The notes: a model not told the origin generated them from the sequence alone. Counted from the stretch's first letter, positions 16,908 to 25,995 are shown. The stretch is 64,000 bases of DNA from Flavobacterium frigoritolerans (GCF_025847275.1 NZ_JAOZEV010000003.1:1-64000), one strand, 5' to 3'. Made by a program: numbers and translations.

Positions 16908-17249
16908 CTATTTATTTCGATTATGATTATATTTTAATACTTCTGATTCGATTTCCTGTATTGTTTTCTTTTTACCTTTAGAAATCCATTCTAAAAGTTC
17001 TTCTTCAAAAAAATACAGCTTTTTACCATATTTATAACACGGAATTTTTCTCTGCCTTACAAGAGCGTAAATTGTAGGCTTTGCTTTTCCGATTAACCGG
17101 CTTGCTTCTTCGACACCAATAGGAATACTTTTTTCTTTAGATTCATATACCTGCACATTCTGAATCATAAGTTTAATCTCGGCAATTTCTTTCACTAAAT
17201 GTGCTACTGCTTTGGGCAGGTTCTCAAAAGAGATTTCATTTACATCCAT
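16908..17249 (-). CDS. Excisionase-like helix-turn-helix protein
   Basis: The 113-residue protein has an N-terminal helical region that could mediate pairing and a C-terminal HTH_17-type winged helix (GVEEASRLIGKAKPTIYALV, KIPCYKYGKKLYFFEEELLE). Proteins of this kind direct recombination by integrases (Xis role) or regulate islands in Bacteroidota. It lies on the same strand as the recombinase genes but is separated from the membrane-protein gene by about 100 bp. The sequence cannot tell whether it is a directionality factor or a transcription regulator. Confidence 0.8.
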   Translation of the reverse strand: MDVNEISFENLPKAVAHLVKEIAEIKLMIQNVQVYESKEKSIPIGVEEASRLIGKAKPTIYALVRQRKIPCYKYGKKLYFFEEELLEWISKGKKKTIQEIESEVLKYNHNRNK

Positions 17250-17356
17250 ACCAATTGTTTTTAATAGTTATGGTGCAAATGAAAAAAGTGTTTCTGCTGT
17301 GTCTTTCTTCACAGCAAAAACACTTGACAAACACAGTGCTTTATACCTATTGGCAT

Positions 17357-18106
17357 TTAAAAATCTGTAAAATCTTCCATAATCTTTATAAGACCTTTCT
17401 GTTCATCATCTTTAAGATGCGTTTTAATACTGTTCTGCTCAACATCTTTTAAAGCCTCAGCAAAAGTCAGCTTTAAAAATTGTACGGCTCTGTCCTGCCT
17501 GCTGACTTTAAAGCAATTCCAGATATTCCAGCCAAAATGATACAAATCGAGATTGGACAAATCCTTTACTTTTACCGGCTTAATATTTTCGAAATCTATT
17601 TCTTCAGCATATATGATTATATTCTTACCCAATTGTTTCAAATCATCGTCCGATGTATACATCGCAAACTCTTGCTGTGTATAACGGATGGCTATATCAA
17701 TTCTGGCTTGTTTTTGATTTTTTATCATATTTTGCTGCTCCTCTCTTATCTGCTGAATATCTCTGGCTGATTTTTTATTTTCAGACAATTCGGGCTTAAT
17801 TAAAATATCCTGCCCCTCCTCTTCCATTTTTTCAAGGTCTTCACTTGGAATCCGGTTTTCAGGCGATTCATTTTTTTTTGCCTTCAAAAAACGATTCAGT
17901 AATCTCTCAGCCAAATCGTTAAGAAATAAACTTAGAATTGCAAACATTAAAATTCCAAATCCAGTGCTAATCCAGAAAAAAACGCCGGCTGTATATTCAT
18001 CAGCACCTTTTTCCAGCAGCATCATTCTTCCGATTATGCCAACAAAAACGCAGACTAAAAAAACAGATAGATAAACTGTGATATATTCAAAGTATTTAAT
18101 TTTCAT
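17357..18106 (-). CDS. Integrase-associated membrane protein of unknown function
   Basis: The 249-residue protein has two N-terminal membrane helices (about residues 9-30 and 40-65: YLSVFLVCVFVGIIG, FFWISTGFGILMFAILSLF). A long charged, coiled-coil-like cytoplasmic part follows (EEEGQDILIKPELSENKKSA, IQQIREEQQNMIKNQKQA), then a C-terminal globular part with several Trp and Phe. I do not recognise a family. It lies 5 bp downstream of the recombinase stop, so it is probably in the same operon. Its job in the element is unknown. Confidence 0.75.
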   Translation of the reverse strand: MKIKYFEYITVYLSVFLVCVFVGIIGRMMLLEKGADEYTAGVFFWISTGFGILMFAILSLFLNDLAERLLNRFLKAKKNESPENRIPSEDLEKMEEEGQDILIKPELSENKKSARDIQQIREEQQNMIKNQKQARIDIAIRYTQQEFAMYTSDDDLKQLGKNIIIYAEEIDFENIKPVKVKDLSNLDLYHFGWNIWNCFKVSRQDRAVQFLKLTFAEALKDVEQNSIKTHLKDDEQKGLIKIMEDFTDF

Positions 18107-18111
18107 TGCGC

Positions 18112-19362
18112 TTATTTCTTTAAAGATTCCAATTGTATTGCCTGCGAGGCTCTGTTTTTTTTCTCATCTATTACTTTGGCATAGATTTCAGTAGTTTTTA
18201 CATTGGTATGCCCCAGCATTTTACTGACCGTATATATGTCTGTCCCGCTCGACAGCTGTAGTGTTGCAAATGTATGGCGGAAGCAGTGGAAGGTAATATT
18301 TTTTTTAATGCCCGCCAATTCAACCCATTTTTTCAGAGGGCGTGAAATCCACGATGGGTCCGGCAGATCCTCAAAGACAAGCTGTCCGGGAAGCCTCGGT
18401 TCTCCACAGAGATCTAAAGCCTGCTCAGAAATAGGCATGTATTCGACACCCTTTGTCTTTTTCTGCGTGAAATGCAGTTTGGCCCTGCCGTCTTCAAGAC
18501 TTATCTCTTTCCAGCGGAGCTTCTGAATGTCGGAATGCCTCAGACCTGTAAGCGCCGAGAAAAGCGCGGCTCTTTTAAGGACATCTTTTTCGCAGGGCGT
18601 TTCGGCCAATGCATTCAATTCTTCAATAGTAAGATATTCGCGTCTTGATTCCTGCTCAGGTATGCCTCTTATCTTTGAAGATAAATCAACGTTTAAATAT
18701 CCATCAATAAAAGCCTGTTTCAAAGCCGCTTTAAATATGGAAAAATACGTTCCCGCAGTGTTGCGGGAAATGATTCCTTTTTTGCCTCCTCCGAGCGGCG
18801 CAGCCAGCAGAAACAGTTTAAAATCTTCCGCCATTCTGCTGTCAATCTGGGAAAACATCAGGCTACCTTTGGAATAGCTCTTTAAAAACTCTCTGGTTCG
18901 CTGCCAAGTGATCTGAATGGATTTTGAACTTCGGGCGTGCCTTTTAGCCGCCGTAGCAGCAATGTATTTAATAAAATCCTCTTTTGCTTTTTCTTTCTGC
19001 TGAGCCAATAGGTTCTCAGCATCACTGTACAGATCTGTATTATCGTATTCTTTCTGCCGGATATTACGCACTGCGTCAGCATAGAGCATGATCTCACGGT
19101 CACTTTCGCTTCTGCAGATTATAATTCCGTTATCGCTGCGTCTGGGTTTATAGGATCTTATACCCTCTGCATCTGTACGGGCAGTTCTTTTCTTGTCCCA
19201 TTCCACTGTTGTTATGGATCTGTTTAAATATTCACGGATTCTCTGGGGTGTTTTCTTTCCACAAACCTCTACAGGATAGCTCTCTATGTAAACATACCAT
19301 TCTTTTCGGTCTTCTGCTTTTCGAAGACGCACAGTCACCTTGGTTTTTGCTAATTGTTTCAT
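18112..19362 (-). CDS. Tyrosine recombinase / site-specific integrase
   Basis: The 416-residue protein has an N-terminal Arm-like region, a SAM-like core-binding domain in the middle and a catalytic domain. It shows the box I Arg (TGLRHSDIQKLRW), HxxR as HCFRH, a downstream His in MLGHTNVKTTEIY, and the nucleophilic Tyr in that same segment. It is a phage-type recombinase of the Bacteroidota type. Its start overlaps the stop of the zinc-ribbon HTH gene by 4 bp (ATGA). G+C content is visibly higher than in neighbouring chromosomal genes. Confidence 0.93.
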   Translation of the reverse strand: MKQLAKTKVTVRLRKAEDRKEWYVYIESYPVEVCGKKTPQRIREYLNRSITTVEWDKKRTARTDAEGIRSYKPRRSDNGIIICRSESDREIMLYADAVRNIRQKEYDNTDLYSDAENLLAQQKEKAKEDFIKYIAATAAKRHARSSKSIQITWQRTREFLKSYSKGSLMFSQIDSRMAEDFKLFLLAAPLGGGKKGIISRNTAGTYFSIFKAALKQAFIDGYLNVDLSSKIRGIPEQESRREYLTIEELNALAETPCEKDVLKRAALFSALTGLRHSDIQKLRWKEISLEDGRAKLHFTQKKTKGVEYMPISEQALDLCGEPRLPGQLVFEDLPDPSWISRPLKKWVELAGIKKNITFHCFRHTFATLQLSSGTDIYTVSKMLGHTNVKTTEIYAKVIDEKKNRASQAIQLESLKK

Positions 19363-19916
19363 ATAAACTCATTTCCGTTATACAAATTATCAATTTCCAT
19401 TTTTGGCGCATATACATGCTTTCCAATCTGTCTGGTCGGGATGGAATATTTCCTGATATGATTGTAGACAGAACCTTCAGATATTTGAAATCTCTCAGCT
19501 ATTTCACCGATGGAATAGCAGTCTTCTTTTTCAAGGTTGTATAATTTTTTCTTTGGTGCGCTTTGAGGCTGTGGCAGGCTGCGGGCTGAACCATACATCC
19601 CTTCCATGACGTTGCGCTCTATCCTTACAAGGCGGGTTCCCAGATTAACTGAAGGAATCTTTCCCTGACCAACAAGCCGGTAAAGGGTCCTTTTGGCAAT
19701 GCCAAAAAGCATGCCAGCTTCAGGGACAGAAATAAATGCCCTAGTCTGGGGTATTTTATCTGCAAGCGCATTAATCTCCGCTTCATTCTTCAGCCGTATC
19801 ATCTTCTGTTTGTATGCCTTTTTACTGCATATATGTGAGCAGTAAACAGAAGCCACGGTTTTAGGCAGAAATTCCTCCCCGCAGTTAAGACATTGTTTAT
19901 TTATTCTTTTCATCAT
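19359..19916 (-). CDS. Zinc-ribbon and double helix-turn-helix protein
   Basis: I start at the ATG-ATG pair 19911-19916 (MMKRINKQCLNCGEEF), preceded on the minus strand by GGAGACAAAG, a plausible ribosome site; the upstream frame runs into repeats. The 185-residue product has a four-Cys zinc ribbon (CLNC and YCSHIC) and then two HTH_17-type modules (ISVPEAGMLFGIAKRTLYRL; SIGEIAERFQISEGSVYNHI). It overlaps the integrase start, so they are translationally coupled. A role as excisionase or regulator of integration is likely from position and fold. Confidence 0.82.
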   Translation of the reverse strand: MMKRINKQCLNCGEEFLPKTVASVYCSHICSKKAYKQKMIRLKNEAEINALADKIPQTRAFISVPEAGMLFGIAKRTLYRLVGQGKIPSVNLGTRLVRIERNVMEGMYGSARSLPQPQSAPKKKLYNLEKEDCYSIGEIAERFQISEGSVYNHIRKYSIPTRQIGKHVYAPKMEIDNLYNGNEFI

Positions 19917-19950
19917 CTTTGTCTCCTCATTAAGGTACCATAAGTAGACA

Positions 19951-20002
19951 TAAGTGCCACTTCGTCTCCTTTTAAGTGCCGGTACAAATATGGTACAAAT
20001 AT
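19951..20002. repeat. Direct repeats upstream of the integrase operon
   Basis: Two perfect tandem 11-bp repeats, GGTACAAATAT, lie at 19981-19991 and 19992-20002. TAAGTGCC occurs at 19951-19958 and again at 19973-19980, 22 bp apart. They sit just upstream of the first gene of the integrase operon and may be binding sites for the HTH protein or the recombinase. Confidence 0.6.
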
Positions 20003-20049
20003 ATGGCAAAAAACGATTAAAAAAGAGCAGAAACGAAAAAGAACAAAAA

Positions 20050-20085
20050 AGAAAAAACCGCTGTAAACATTTCGTTTACAGCGGC
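20050..20085 (-). terminator. dnaK terminator
   Basis: CCGCTGTAAAC (20058-20068) and GTTTACAGCGG (20074-20084) form a perfect 11-bp stem with a 5-nt loop. On the minus strand it is followed by TTTTTTC, a strong intrinsic terminator placed directly after dnaK. Confidence 0.92.
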
Positions 20086-20119
20086 TTAACACTTATTATT
20101 AACTGATGTTAATCAGTAA

Positions 20120-22003
20120 TTATTTGACTTCTTCGAATTCAACGTCTTCAACATTGTCTCCTTGAGCTTGCTCTTGTTGTGGAGCTGCTTGTTGACCTTG
20201 TTCACCTTGAGCGTACATTGCTTCTGTAGCTGTTTTCCAAGCTGCATTAATGTTGTCAAGAGCAGTTTGAATAGCTGGAATGTCTTGAGATTGGTGAGCC
20301 ATTCTCAATTCAGTTAAAGCGTACTCAACAGCAACTTTATGATCGTCAGCTAATTTGCTACCTAACTCTTTTAATTGAGTTTCAGTTTGGAAAATCATGC
20401 TGTCAGCTTCGTTTAATTTCTCAGCTCTTTCTTTTGCAATTTTATCAGCATCAGCATTAGCTTCTGCATCTTTTTTCATTTTTTCGATTTCTTCAGCTGT
20501 TAATCCAGAAGAAGCTTCGATACGGATATCGTGAGATTTTCCTGTTCCTTTATCAGTTGCAGAAACTTTGATGATACCATTAGCATCGATATCAAAAGTA
20601 ACCTCGATTTGAGGAACTCCTCTTGGTGCTGGTGGAATACCATCTAAGTGGAAACGACCGATAGTTTTGTTATCAGCAGCCATCGCTCTTTCTCCTTGCA
20701 ATACGTGAATTTCAACAGATGGTTGAGAATCAGCAGCAGTTGAGAAAACTTGTGATTTTTTAGTTGGAATAGTTGTGTTAGACTCAATTAATTTAGTCAA
20801 TACACCACCCATAGTTTCGATACCTAAAGATAAAGGTGTAACGTCAAGTAACAATACATCTTTTACATCTCCAGATAAAACTCCACCTTGAATAGCTGCT
20901 CCAATTGCAACAACCTCATCAGGGTTAACTCCTTTAGATGCTTTTTTACCGAAGAATTTTTCAACTTCCTCAGCAATTCTTGGCATACGAGTAGAACCTC
21001 CAACAAGAATAACTTCGTCAATATCAGATGTAGTTAAACCAGCATCTTTTAATGCTTTAGCAACAGGCTCCATAGAACGTTTTACTAAAGAATCAGTTAA
21101 TTTTTCGAATTGAGCTCTAGACAATTTTTTCACTAAGTGTTTTGGTCCAGAAGCCGTAGCTGTAACGTATGGCAAGTTGATTTCAGTTTCTGAAGCAGAA
21201 GACAATTCAATTTTTGCTTTCTCTGCAGCTTCTTTCAAACGTTGTAATGACATTGGGTCAAGACGTAAGTCGATACCTTCTTCAGCTTTAAAATCGTCAG
21301 CTAACCAGTCAATAATTTCGTGGTCAAAATCATCTCCACCTAAGTGAGTATCACCGTTTGTAGACAATACTTCGAAAACTCCATCTCCTAATTCAAGAAC
21401 AGAAATATCAAATGTACCTCCACCTAAATCGTAAACAGCAATTTTTTGATCAGTTCCTTTTTTGTCTAATCCGTAAGCAAGTGCAGCTGCAGTTGGCTCA
21501 TTGATTATACGCATAACTTTAAGACCTGCAATTTCACCAGCTTCTTTTGTAGCTTGACGTTGCGCATCATTAAAGTAAGCAGGAACAGTAATAACTGCTT
21601 CAGTTACAGTTTGACCTAAATAGTCTTCAGCAGTTTTTTTCATTTTTTGAAGAGTCATTGCAGACAATTCTTGAGCAGTATATAAACGACCATCAATATC
21701 CACACGTGGAGTATTGTTGTCACCTTTTACTACTTTGTAAGATACTCTTTTTGCTTCATTTGTAGTTTCAGCAAAAGTGTGTCCCATAAAACGTTTAATA
21801 GAAGCAATCGTTTTTGTAGGATTCGTTACTGCTTGTCTTTTTGCAGGATCTCCTACTTTAATTTCTCCACCTTCAACAAAAGCGATGATAGATGGTGTAG
21901 TTCTTTTTCCTTCTGCGTTAGGAATAACAACTGCTTCGTTACCTTCCATTACAGAAACACAAGAGTTCGTAGTCCCTAAATCAATTCCGATTATTTTACC
22001 CAT
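20120..22003 (-). CDS. dnaK: Molecular chaperone DnaK (Hsp70)
   Basis: The 627-residue protein has a full-length ATPase domain: [11 protein letters not shown] at the N-terminus, [27 protein letters not shown] and [11 protein letters not shown]. The substrate-binding beta domain ([36 protein letters not shown]) and the helical lid follow, with the tail [10 protein letters not shown]. It folds and disaggregates proteins with DnaJ and GrpE, which are not nearby. It is monocistronic, with a strong terminator, and its upstream region has repeated TGACA boxes. Codon use is typical of a highly expressed gene. Confidence 0.98.
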   Translation of the reverse strand: MGKIIGIDLGTTNSCVSVMEGNEAVVIPNAEGKRTTPSIIAFVEGGEIKVGDPAKRQAVTNPTKTIASIKRFMGHTFAETTNEAKRVSYKVVKGDNNTPRVDIDGRLYTAQELSAMTLQKMKKTAEDYLGQTVTEAVITVPAYFNDAQRQATKEAGEIAGLKVMRIINEPTAAALAYGLDKKGTDQKIAVYDLGGGTFDISVLELGDGVFEVLSTNGDTHLGGDDFDHEIIDWLADDFKAEEGIDLRLDPMSLQRLKEAAEKAKIELSSASETEINLPYVTATASGPKHLVKKLSRAQFEKLTDSLVKRSMEPVAKALKDAGLTTSDIDEVILVGGSTRMPRIAEEVEKFFGKKASKGVNPDEVVAIGAAIQGGVLSGDVKDVLLLDVTPLSLGIETMGGVLTKLIESNTTIPTKKSQVFSTAADSQPSVEIHVLQGERAMAADNKTIGRFHLDGIPPAPRGVPQIEVTFDIDANGIIKVSATDKGTGKSHDIRIEASSGLTAEEIEKMKKDAEANADADKIAKERAEKLNEADSMIFQTETQLKELGSKLADDHKVAVEYALTELRMAHQSQDIPAIQTALDNINAAWKTATEAMYAQGEQGQQAAPQQEQAQGDNVEDVEFEEVK

Positions 22004-22057
22004 TTTTTTATATATTTAATTTTGATGTATACTTATTTTAACAACTCATGGTGCATA

Positions 22058-22188
22058 AGTCAATCTTTGTGCCAATACAAAAAATACATATAAATTGTCA
22101 GTTTTCAGTATTGACACAGCCTAAACCATATGACAATATGACATTTTTACACCCTGACATCTGCGTCATAACTCAATCTAAGATGTCA
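22058..22188 (-). promoter_or_regulatory. dnaK upstream region with TGACA half-sites
   Basis: The gene-free stretch 22004-22322 contains TGTCA-N11-TGACA (22096-22116), tandem ATGACA boxes near 22130-22144, CTGACAT near 22157 and GATGTCAT (22181-22188), so several TGACA/TGTCA half-sites point in both directions. Nearer the gene, TGGCAC-N5-TTGAC on the minus strand (22073 to 22058) resembles a sigma-54 -24/-12 element but lacks the expected GC at -12. Which sigma factor is used is uncertain. Confidence 0.4.
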
Positions 22189-22322
22189 TTATCAAAAAAC
22201 TATTCCTGCATTTCTATAGGTTTCGTGACAATGCCAGGAATTTTGTACCAATTCATATATTTTAATTAATTTAGACAAAGAGTTTAAATTTGTAATCAAC
22301 TACCTTAGCAAGAAAATAATAA

Positions 22323-22973
22323 ATGGTAAAGCTTAACTATAAAAATTATCAAATTGAAGTAATTAACGACAGCAATTATACGATAAACTCAATTGATAAT
22401 TTAAAAGTTTACGATACTGTTTTCTTTCAAGCCAATGAAGATAAAGATAAGCTTTATTCTACAAGTAAATGTGTAATTATTGTTAAGAAATCTGATACTA
22501 AAATTGCAAGCGCTATAATTTGTGAAAGTGGTGGCGTTACTGCAATAACCCAAAAATCATTTATAATCGAAGATGACAGAATCTGGATTTGCGTTTGTAA
22601 CAAAGTGTATTGTCTCGAAATACCAAGCCTAGATTTAGTATGGCGCAAAGAAATAGATTTTATAACCAATTTTTCAATTCATAAAGTCGAAGAAGATTTT
22701 ATTATCCACGGAGAACTCGACATTAAGAGAATAACCAAAAGCGGAGAAATAATATGGAGTTTTGGAGGGAGAAATATCTGGGTAAATCCCGAAGGTAAAA
22801 CTGAATTTAATATAGAAAATAATACCATTCATCTATTCGATTTTGAATCAAATGAATATATCTTAGATTTTAATGGAAATGTGCTTTTAGACAACCCAAA
22901 ACCAAGTACAGAAAAAAACTGGATGGATGTTCTTAAAATAGCACAAGAAATCAAGAAAAATAAACCACTATAA
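22323..22973 (+). CDS. Hypothetical protein, propeller-like
   Basis: The 216-residue protein has no signal peptide or membrane segment. It is strand-rich with repeated aromatic turns (DDRIWICVCNKVYCLEIP, GEIIWSFGGRNIWVN, HLFDFESNEYILDFNG), which fits a partial beta-propeller of the WD/PQQ-like type. I do not recognise the family. It is 19 bp upstream of a lipoprotein gene on the same strand and may share its transcript. Confidence 0.75.
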   Translation: MVKLNYKNYQIEVINDSNYTINSIDNLKVYDTVFFQANEDKDKLYSTSKCVIIVKKSDTKIASAIICESGGVTAITQKSFIIEDDRIWICVCNKVYCLEIPSLDLVWRKEIDFITNFSIHKVEEDFIIHGELDIKRITKSGEIIWSFGGRNIWVNPEGKTEFNIENNTIHLFDFESNEYILDFNGNVLLDNPKPSTEKNWMDVLKIAQEIKKNKPL

Positions 22974-22991
22974 TTTCCTTTTACAAAACCA

Positions 22992-23705
22992 ATGAAAAAT
23001 ACTACCTACCTATTAATACTATCATTACTACTCTGTTCTTGTAACCAAACTACAAAAGAAAAAGTAACCGATAAATCAGAAAAGAATATTGATTCGATTC
23101 AAATAGAAAAAAACAAAACAGATTCAATAAAAAAACATCAAACTTTTAATGACTCAATCGATAGTTTAGATCAAGATTTAAAAGCATTTGTACCAAAAGA
23201 CTATAGCGTAATAAGCATTGAATCTGGAGATCTTAATCTTGATGAATACACCGATGCCATTTTAGTTTTACGAAAAACCAGTGAAGAATCAACATCTAAC
23301 TATGCCGAAAATAAACCCGACAAAAGACCTATGCTCCTTTTAATAGGACAAAAAGATGGCACTTATAAACTGGCTTATAAAAATAATAATGCAATATATT
23401 GTATTGATTGTGGAGGCTTATTTGGAGATCCTTTTACTGGAATAACAATAAAAAACGGTTATTTCTCTATAGAACATGGCGTATCAGGAGGTCATCATTG
23501 GGAACATGTTATTACATTTAAATATAATAAATCCAAAAACAATTGGTTTCTCTACAAAGATAATTACATAAACTATAAATTTAATGATAGTGCCGACGAA
23601 AATGCCGAAGCCTTAGTTATTGATTATGAGAAACTAAAAACAGTAAAAGACTTTGGAGAAATTTCGTTCGAAAAATTCAATATCTATAATGACAAAGGAT
23701 ATTAA
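22992..23705 (+). CDS. Lipoprotein with FG-GAP-like domain
   Basis: The 237-residue protein has a lipoprotein signal (ILSLLLCSCNQ), a Lys/Asp/Ser-rich linker and then a globular part with ESGDLNLDEYTDAILVL, a calcium-loop pattern seen in FG-GAP/VCBS-like repeats, plus HGVSGGHHWEHVITF. The protein at 24792-25394 has a similar layout (GDLNKDNLADLVVV), so the two look like diverged paralogues. Probably anchored in the outer membrane or facing the periplasm. No activity can be assigned. Confidence 0.75.
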   Translation: MKNTTYLLILSLLLCSCNQTTKEKVTDKSEKNIDSIQIEKNKTDSIKKHQTFNDSIDSLDQDLKAFVPKDYSVISIESGDLNLDEYTDAILVLRKTSEESTSNYAENKPDKRPMLLLIGQKDGTYKLAYKNNNAIYCIDCGGLFGDPFTGITIKNGYFSIEHGVSGGHHWEHVITFKYNKSKNNWFLYKDNYINYKFNDSADENAEALVIDYEKLKTVKDFGEISFEKFNIYNDKGY

Positions 23706-23761
23706 AAATAGTATTAAATTCGAATTACTAAAAGTCAAGTTTTATATTTAATTATTACCCA

Positions 23762-24556
23762 ATGAAACAAACCCTATTCCTATTCTTAAGCTCGATACTA
23801 TTATTATCTTGCTCAGATAAACAAAAAAAACAAGCAGAAGCAGAAGAAAAAGAAACTACATCTTCAACTACAGAAAACAGAACTACTAGTGGTAAAACTG
23901 CCATTTTTAAATGGGATACTGAATTATGCTCAAATACAGGCGAATACGATCCTGAAAAATACTCTGAAGAGGAGCTTAAAAACACATATAATGCATGGGG
24001 TATGCATTCAAGTGCTTATTTAAATACAAATACTAACCCAACTTCTGCAGCCGATGCTGAGAAATTAACTCGTGAATTAACTGCAGAATACAACGAAAGA
24101 AAAGCTTCTTACAACCAAAAAGTTGTCTCCAATCCGTATTGGGAAAAAGTAAAAGCAGACAAAATGCATGAGTTAGAAGACATATATGAGCTAAAAAAGA
24201 TAGCTATCGAAGCCTATTCCAATCCTTCAGTTTTACTAAACAACCGATTCTCTAAAAACTGTACCGAATATGCAAAAGCATTAATTTCAAATGATACTAT
24301 CTTACTGTTAAAAACCTGGAATAATTTAGCCGAAAAACAAAAAAAGAATAATGGTAGCCCAGAAAAATTCATGGAACGTCATTTAGAAAAATACAACTCT
24401 AAGGACAGAATACAAAATGCTAGACAAGAAATAATGACATATGGCTGGTGGAATTGTGCCAATGCAGAAGTTTACAGAGTAAACGATGATGGCACAATGG
24501 AAAAAGAATTCAATAAACTATTTACAAACGTAGCATTTGAGTGTGACGAACCATAA
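23762..24556 (+). CDS. Hypothetical lipoprotein
   Basis: The 264-residue protein has a clear lipobox (ILLLSCSDK), a low-complexity charged and Thr/Ser linker, and a mainly helical body with several Trp and Asn residues (WDTELCSNTGEYDPEKYSEE, GWWNCANAEVYRVNDDG). Four Cys residues in the body could form disulphides. I do not recognise a family. It sits in a run of small lipoprotein genes on the same strand. Confidence 0.75.
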   Translation: MKQTLFLFLSSILLLSCSDKQKKQAEAEEKETTSSTTENRTTSGKTAIFKWDTELCSNTGEYDPEKYSEEELKNTYNAWGMHSSAYLNTNTNPTSAADAEKLTRELTAEYNERKASYNQKVVSNPYWEKVKADKMHELEDIYELKKIAIEAYSNPSVLLNNRFSKNCTEYAKALISNDTILLLKTWNNLAEKQKKNNGSPEKFMERHLEKYNSKDRIQNARQEIMTYGWWNCANAEVYRVNDDGTMEKEFNKLFTNVAFECDEP

Positions 24557-24604
24557 TAATTCAATAATGTTTTAGACCGCTGATATAATTCGCAAAAATC
24601 TATC

Positions 24605-24740
24605 TAACACATAGAAACATAGATATTATACATAAAAAGAATTCAAAAAGAACTACATTTCTTTCGCATAGCTAGCTTTGTGTACTTTAATAAATGAAAC
24701 GCCTTTTTTGAAAATAAAAACCCTATATTTCTATGTATTA
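24605..24740. repeat. Palindromic intergenic repeat, copy 1
   Basis: It begins TAACACATAGAAACATAGAT and ends CTATATTTCTATGTATTA, so its ends are inverted copies of each other. The core (CATTTCTTTCGCATAGCTAG, AAATGAAACGCC) recurs in copy 2 (30005-30137, opposite orientation) and copy 3 (48142-48279). It contains no ORF of its own and lies between two genes. Confidence 0.85.
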
Positions 24741-24791
24741 AATCAATTACATCCAACGATTTTTTACAATAAAATCTTTCTACAAAACACA

Positions 24792-25394
24792 ATGAATAAA
24801 GCAATATTATTCCTTTTAGTTTTTATCACCTCGTCTTTAATTGCGCAAAAAAACAACCAAAAAGACAAATTTGTTGTTCAAATAAAAAAAGTAAAAGGAG
24901 ACTTAAATAAAGATAATTTAGCCGATTTGGTTGTAGTAACTCAAGATACTATAAACGAAAAAGCACCATATAAAGTAGAAGTGTTTTTTGCACAGCCTAA
25001 TGGTGCATTCAAACAAATTGTTTCAACAACAAAAGCTATAGACAATCAATATCCAGAAGGAAAAAATGGCTACTACAACGGAAATTCCTTTTATGACATT
25101 ACTATCGAAAAAGGGATTCTAACTATTAAAAACGAATTAACAAGAGGCAATTTTGAGCATAAATTTCGCTATCAGAATAATAATTTCGAATTAATTGGTT
25201 TTTCAGAAGTATATTCAGATGGACAGGGAACAATGGGAATGGTTGATTTTAATTTATCAACCGGAATACGAGTAAGCTCAACTGAACGTTATGATGATAG
25301 TAATGAAAAACCAACCAAAACCCAAAAGAAAATTTTAATACGACCATTACCTAAATTGCAGAATTTCGCACCATTTACAACCGAGTTTTACTAA
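24792..25394 (+). CDS. Secreted FG-GAP-like protein
   Basis: I use the ATG at 24792 (MNKAILFLLVFITSSLIAQ), which gives a proper signal peptide; a longer frame begins inside the intergenic repeat and is unlikely to be used. The 200-residue product contains KKVKGDLNKDNLADLVVVTQ, an Asp-rich FG-GAP-like turn, and a strand-rich remainder. It resembles the lipoprotein at 22992-23705 in layout. It is probably periplasmic or surface-located with unknown role. Confidence 0.78.
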   Translation: MNKAILFLLVFITSSLIAQKNNQKDKFVVQIKKVKGDLNKDNLADLVVVTQDTINEKAPYKVEVFFAQPNGAFKQIVSTTKAIDNQYPEGKNGYYNGNSFYDITIEKGILTIKNELTRGNFEHKFRYQNNNFELIGFSEVYSDGQGTMGMVDFNLSTGIRVSSTERYDDSNEKPTKTQKKILIRPLPKLQNFAPFTTEFY

Positions 25395-25557
25395 AAAACA
25401 ACATCCTAAAATCCATTTATGTTAGTTATACTTTAACTACCGTAGCAATAGCTTTCCAATTTTTATTCGTATTTTCGATTCTTAAAAAAAAATATTTCCC
25501 CAAATAATCAATTGATTATTTGCAATACATTGAAAATAACTATAAAATAGAATAAAA

Positions 25558-25995
25558 ATGGTTTCATTTAGTAAAGAATTATCTTTCCGTTGGTCTGATC
25601 TAGACCCTAATTTTCACTTGCGTCATAGTGCCTATTATGATTTTGGAGCACAACACCGTATCGAAATTCTAGAACAACTAGGCTTGACTTTAAGAGTAAT
25701 GCAGGAACAAAACTTTGGTCCTGTACTTTTTAGAGAAGAATGTATTTTCAGAAAAGAAATAAAACTTTCAGATAAAATATTCATCCATACCAAAACATCA
25801 AAGATGAAACCTGATGGATCACGTTGGTCAATTATACATGAATTTATCAATGAAGAAGGCAAACTTTGCGCAACCATTACTGTCGATGGTGCATGGATGG
25901 ATACAAAACTAAGAAAGCTAGCTTCTCCTACTCCAGCGATCGCAATAGAAGCGTTGAGTATCTTTCCTAAAAGTGAAGATTTTGTAGGGCTATAA
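25558..25995 (+). CDS. Acyl-CoA thioesterase (hotdog fold)
   Basis: The 145-residue protein matches the 4-hydroxybenzoyl-CoA-thioesterase-like layout: FRWSDLDPNFHLRHSAYYDF carries the Asp and the tyrosine-rich hotdog helix, followed by the strands FRKEIKLSDKIFIHTKTSKM and RWSIIHEFINEEGKLCATI. Such enzymes hydrolyse acyl-CoA or related thioesters. It is a single-domain, full-length protein and stands alone in this stretch. The acyl chain preference cannot be read from sequence. Confidence 0.85.
   Translation: MVSFSKELSFRWSDLDPNFHLRHSAYYDFGAQHRIEILEQLGLTLRVMQEQNFGPVLFREECIFRKEIKLSDKIFIHTKTSKMKPDGSRWSIIHEFINEEGKLCATITVDGAWMDTKLRKLASPTPAIAIEALSIFPKSEDFVGL

Larger units (their letters stand above)
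15158..20040. mobile_element. Candidate integrase island next to dnaK (ends approximate)
   Basis: It contains an HTH-Fic gene, an excisionase-like HTH gene, a membrane protein, a tyrosine recombinase and a double-HTH zinc-ribbon gene. The recombinase part (about 18.1-20.0 kb) is clearly richer in G+C than the DNA around it, a sign of transfer. The right end stops just before the dnaK terminator; the left end lies near the fic remnant. I could not find a convincing direct repeat marking att sites, so the boundaries are estimates. No relaxase or conjugation gene is present, so it would need help to move between cells. Confidence 0.55.

Noticed and set aside
18527..18877. 116-codon plus-strand frame inside the integrase gene
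   Set aside because: High-G+C antisense frame of the recombinase; no ribosome site, no family.
16678..20018. att site pair CGTGGCAAAGC / ATGGCAAAAAACG
   Set aside because: Similarity is too loose and A-rich to be a convincing direct repeat.
22058..22073. Sigma-54 promoter for dnaK (TGGCAC-N5-TTGAC)
   Set aside because: The -12 element lacks the conserved GC, so I do not call it firmly.
24678..24791. Longer N-terminus for the FG-GAP-like protein
   Set aside because: It would start inside palindromic repeat copy 1 and would bury the signal peptide.
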